Source: DASQFY01 sp036397815
GTDB taxonomy: Bacteria; Chloroflexota; Limnocylindria; QHBO01
DNA: 13,785 bases
Reading direction: 5' to 3'
Assembly (NCBI GenBank): GCA_036397815.1
Contig: DASWIE010000105.1
Span: forward strand, 1-13,785
Shown: one piece after another, positions 12,007-13,785 of the stretch
Numbering within the stretch: the first letter of the stretch is position 1
Layout of the letters: each line of letters starts with the position of its first letter
Position numbers and translations under genes: made by a program
Notes under the pieces: generated by a model
Seen by the model: the letters and a program-made list of their open reading frames with translations, nothing else
Databases searched by the model: none
Told to the model about the DNA's origin: nothing

Positions 12007-12918
12007 ATGGACCGCGCGCTCCTCGACTGGTACGGCCGCTTCCCCGAGGGCTGGTGGGGCTATCACTGGAGCCTGCCGCGGCCGATGAGCGTGGTCGAGA
12101 TCGTTGAGAGCGGGAGCCTCGACGCCCGGCTGATGGCGACATTGTGGGCGGTGGTCAGCCGCCGACGGGGCGTGATGCTCTCGTCGGAGGCGCCGATGGC
12201 CGGCAAGACGACCACCCTCTCGGCCCTGGTCGACCTCTTGCCGCACCAGACGGTCGGGATCTTCCTGCGCGGCTGGCGCCGCGATGTCAGCTGGACCGAT
12301 GAGGTCGGGCCCGATCGGGGCTACATGCTCATCAACGAGATGAGCGACCACTTGCCCATCTATGTCTGGGGCCCGAACGCGCTTACCGCCCTGCAGCTCG
12401 CCGGCAGCGGCTACGGGATCGGCGCGACGATGCACGCCGACACCCTCGACGAGGCGCTCGGCACGCTCCGCAGCGAGCTGGGTGCGACCGATGCCGACCT
12501 GGCCGGCATGACGACCTACCTGCAGTTCTCCGCCTATCGCACCCCGTCGGGCATGTACCGCCGCTGCGAGGAGGCCTGGCACCTGCGCATCGATGCAGAC
12601 GGTGCCCTGGCGCCGGTGCGCCTGGCCGCCATCGACGGCGAGCGCTCGCCGAGCCTGACCGGCGCCCAGCGCTACCCCGTTCCACCAACCCTGCCCGACG
12701 ACGGGGGACGCGCCAGGCGGCCACTCATCCACGAGCCCGCTGCGTACGCCATGCTGGCCGGCAGCCTCGGCCTGACCCCCGACGCGCTGGAGGACGAGCT
12801 GGCCGGGCGTGCCGAGTTCCTCGCCAGCCTGTCGGAGCGCGGTATCTGTGAGCCCCCGGCGGTCGCCTCGGCGCTCGTCGACTACCCGAGCCTGCCCGTC
12901 GAAGGAGCAACCGCATGA
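12007..12918 (+). CDS. Type II/IV secretion (PilT/VirB11)-like ATPase, small and divergent
   Basis: This 303-residue protein resembles the RecA-like core of secretion/pilus ATPases. The P-loop region is MLSSEAPMAGKTTTLSALVD (57-75), where the first Gly of GxxxxGKT is Glu61. LINEMSD (108-114) occupies the place of the Walker B/Glu stretch. ALTALQLAGSGYGIGATMHADTLDEAL (in part; 125-151) matches the conserved GH...TxHA box, with His143. The usual N-terminal domain and zinc-binding tetra-cysteine are absent, and the C-terminal 100 residues match nothing I know. No pilin, platform protein or other secretion gene is nearby. Instead the stop overlaps the start of an AAA+ ATPase (ATGA). A motor for secretion is therefore unproven; a role with the downstream AAA+ protein is more likely. 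Confidence 0.75.
   Translation: MDRALLDWYGRFPEGWWGYHWSLPRPMSVVEIVESGSLDARLMATLWAVVSRRRGVMLSSEAPMAGKTTTLSALVDLLPHQTVGIFLRGWRRDVSWTDEVGPDRGYMLINEMSDHLPIYVWGPNALTALQLAGSGYGIGATMHADTLDEALGTLRSELGATDADLAGMTTYLQFSAYRTPSGMYRRCEEAWHLRIDADGALAPVRLAAIDGERSPSLTGAQRYPVPPTLPDDGGRARRPLIHEPAAYAMLAGSLGLTPDALEDELAGRAEFLASLSERGICEPPAVASALVDYPSLPVEGATA
12901..12907 (+). promoter_or_regulatory. Ribosome binding site of the MoxR-like ATPase
   Basis: GAAGGAG ends seven bases before ATG 12915, inside the end of the upstream ATPase gene. Together with the 4-base stop-start overlap it fixes the start of the next gene. Confidence 0.7.
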
Positions 12919-13785
12919 CCGAGCGTCCGACCATCACCACGCTGGGCGAGCTGCGCGCCTCTGGCTATCGGCCGCGCACCGTGAAGGAGGAGCTGCGCGC
13001 CAACCTCGTCGCCCGGCTGCGCGGCGGCGAGCCGTTGATGCCGGGCATCCTGGGCTATGACGACACCGTGCTGCCGCAGATCGAGAACGCGGTGCTGGCC
13101 GGCCAAGACATCATCCTGCTCGGGGAGCGTGGCCAGGCGAAGAGCCGGATCGCCCGCTCGCTCATCGGCCTGCTCGACGCGTGGCTGCCGGTCGTCGCCG
13201 GGGCGGAGCTGCACGACGACCCCCTGCTGCCCGTCAGCCCGTATGCGCGGGCCCTGGTCGCCGAGCGCGGCGACGAGACCCCGGTCGCGTGGCTCGCCCG
13301 CGAGGACCGCTACGGCGAGAAGCTGGCGACGCCGGACATCACCATCGCCGACCTGGTCGGCGAGGTGGACCCGGTCAAGGTGGCCGAGGGCCGCTACCTC
13401 TCCGACGAGCTGACGATCCACTACGGGCTGCTGCCGCGCACCAACCGCGGCATCTTCGCCCTCAACGAGCTGCCGGACCTTGCAGAGCGCATCCAGGTCG
13501 GTCTGTTTAACATCATGGAAGAGCGCGATATCCAGATCCGCGGGTACCAGATCCGCCTCAACCTGGACGTCTTCCTCGTTTCCAGCGCCAACCCGGAGGA
13601 CTACACCAACCGCGGCCGTATCATCACGCCGCTGAAGGACCGCTACGGCGTCCAGATCCGCACGCACTACCCGAAGGCCGCCGAGCATGAGATCGGCATC
13701 ATGGAGCAGGAGCGCATGAGCTTCGCCGACGACGAGTTCAAGATCGTCGTCCCCCAGTTCATGAAGGAAGTTGTGGTCGAGATCA
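12915..13785 (+). CDS. MoxR/magnesium-chelatase-like AAA+ ATPase (3' truncated by window edge)
   Basis: This is the first 290 residues of a cytoplasmic AAA+ ATPase that runs off the window. After a helical lead (1-45), GYDDTVLPQIENAVLAGQDI (47-66) opens the ATPase module. Walker A is GERGQAKS (70-77). NRGIFALNELPDLAERIQVG (177-196) holds the Walker B, with Asn-Glu in place of the usual Asp-Glu. VFLVSSANPEDYTNRGRI (219-236) carries sensor 1, and ITPLKDRYG (237-245) the presumed arginine-finger region. NIMEERDIQIRGYQIRLNLD (199-218) is the family's helix-2 insert. An insertion at about 95-175 between Walker A and B is long and acidic. The domain order matches the magnesium-chelatase ChlI-like/MoxR group, which usually partners with VWA-domain proteins; a VWA gene may follow beyond the edge. 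Chlorophyll synthesis is not implied. Confidence 0.88.
   Translation, partial: MTERPTITTLGELRASGYRPRTVKEELRANLVARLRGGEPLMPGILGYDDTVLPQIENAVLAGQDIILLGERGQAKSRIARSLIGLLDAWLPVVAGAELHDDPLLPVSPYARALVAERGDETPVAWLAREDRYGEKLATPDITIADLVGEVDPVKVAEGRYLSDELTIHYGLLPRTNRGIFALNELPDLAERIQVGLFNIMEERDIQIRGYQIRLNLDVFLVSSANPEDYTNRGRIITPLKDRYGVQIRTHYPKAAEHEIGIMEQERMSFADDEFKIVVPQFMKEVVVEI

Noticed and set aside
12915..13785. Reading the AAA+ protein as a chlorophyll-pathway magnesium chelatase subunit
   Set aside because: Only the ATPase fold is shared; no chlorophyll or cobalamin genes are nearby, and the partner gene is a secretion-ATPase-like protein.

Overview
The window is GC-rich chromosomal DNA from a bacterium with densely packed genes. 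The gene set is an F420-type luciferase-like oxidoreductase, a DUF2277 protein, a secreted protein with DUF2680-like repeats, a stand-alone MoxR/magnesium-chelatase-type ATPase, and many leaderless-looking starts. This fits a Chloroflexota or deep Actinomycetota lineage best. That placement is inference from gene content and composition, not from a marker gene. I see no rRNA, tRNA, CRISPR array, insertion sequence or phage gene, and no gene-free stretch longer than about 300 bases.

Layout. Positions 1-1586 hold a plus-strand run: the end of a two-domain 3-hydroxyacyl-CoA dehydrogenase, a HAD phosphatase translationally coupled to it, and a DUF2277 protein. Positions 1591-4351 are a minus-strand ABC importer operon of the spermidine/putrescine type (lipoprotein binding protein, then two permeases) with no ATPase gene. 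It has a good sigma-70-like promoter and a strong ribosome binding site. Positions 4468-6484 run plus: a doubtful small membrane ORF, a beta-ketothiolase and a SIMPL-domain protein. An F420-dependent oxidoreductase (minus) and a GNAT acetyltransferase (plus) diverge from a shared promoter region near 7490.

Positions 8460-11342 look like one regulatory module. A secreted helical protein (minus) diverges from an OmpR-type response regulator and its sensor kinase (plus). The gap between them carries two perfect, abutting 11-bp direct repeats, the geometry expected for an OmpR/PhoB-family binding site. A RimJ/RimL-type acetyltransferase (minus) then diverges from a two-gene unit that runs off the right edge: a PilT/VirB11-like ATPase with a degenerate Walker A motif, followed with a 4-bp overlap by a MoxR/magnesium-chelatase-like AAA+ ATPase.

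How it fits together. The dehydrogenase and thiolase are both acyl-CoA (beta-oxidation or phenylacetate/beta-ketoadipate type) enzymes but are not in one operon here. The best candidates for something undescribed are the two-ATPase unit at the right edge and the two-component system with its presumed secreted target. Five genes share a TANNNT element 6-9 nt upstream of ATG, which suggests widespread leaderless transcription. Other starts use clear Shine-Dalgarno sites or stop-start overlaps.
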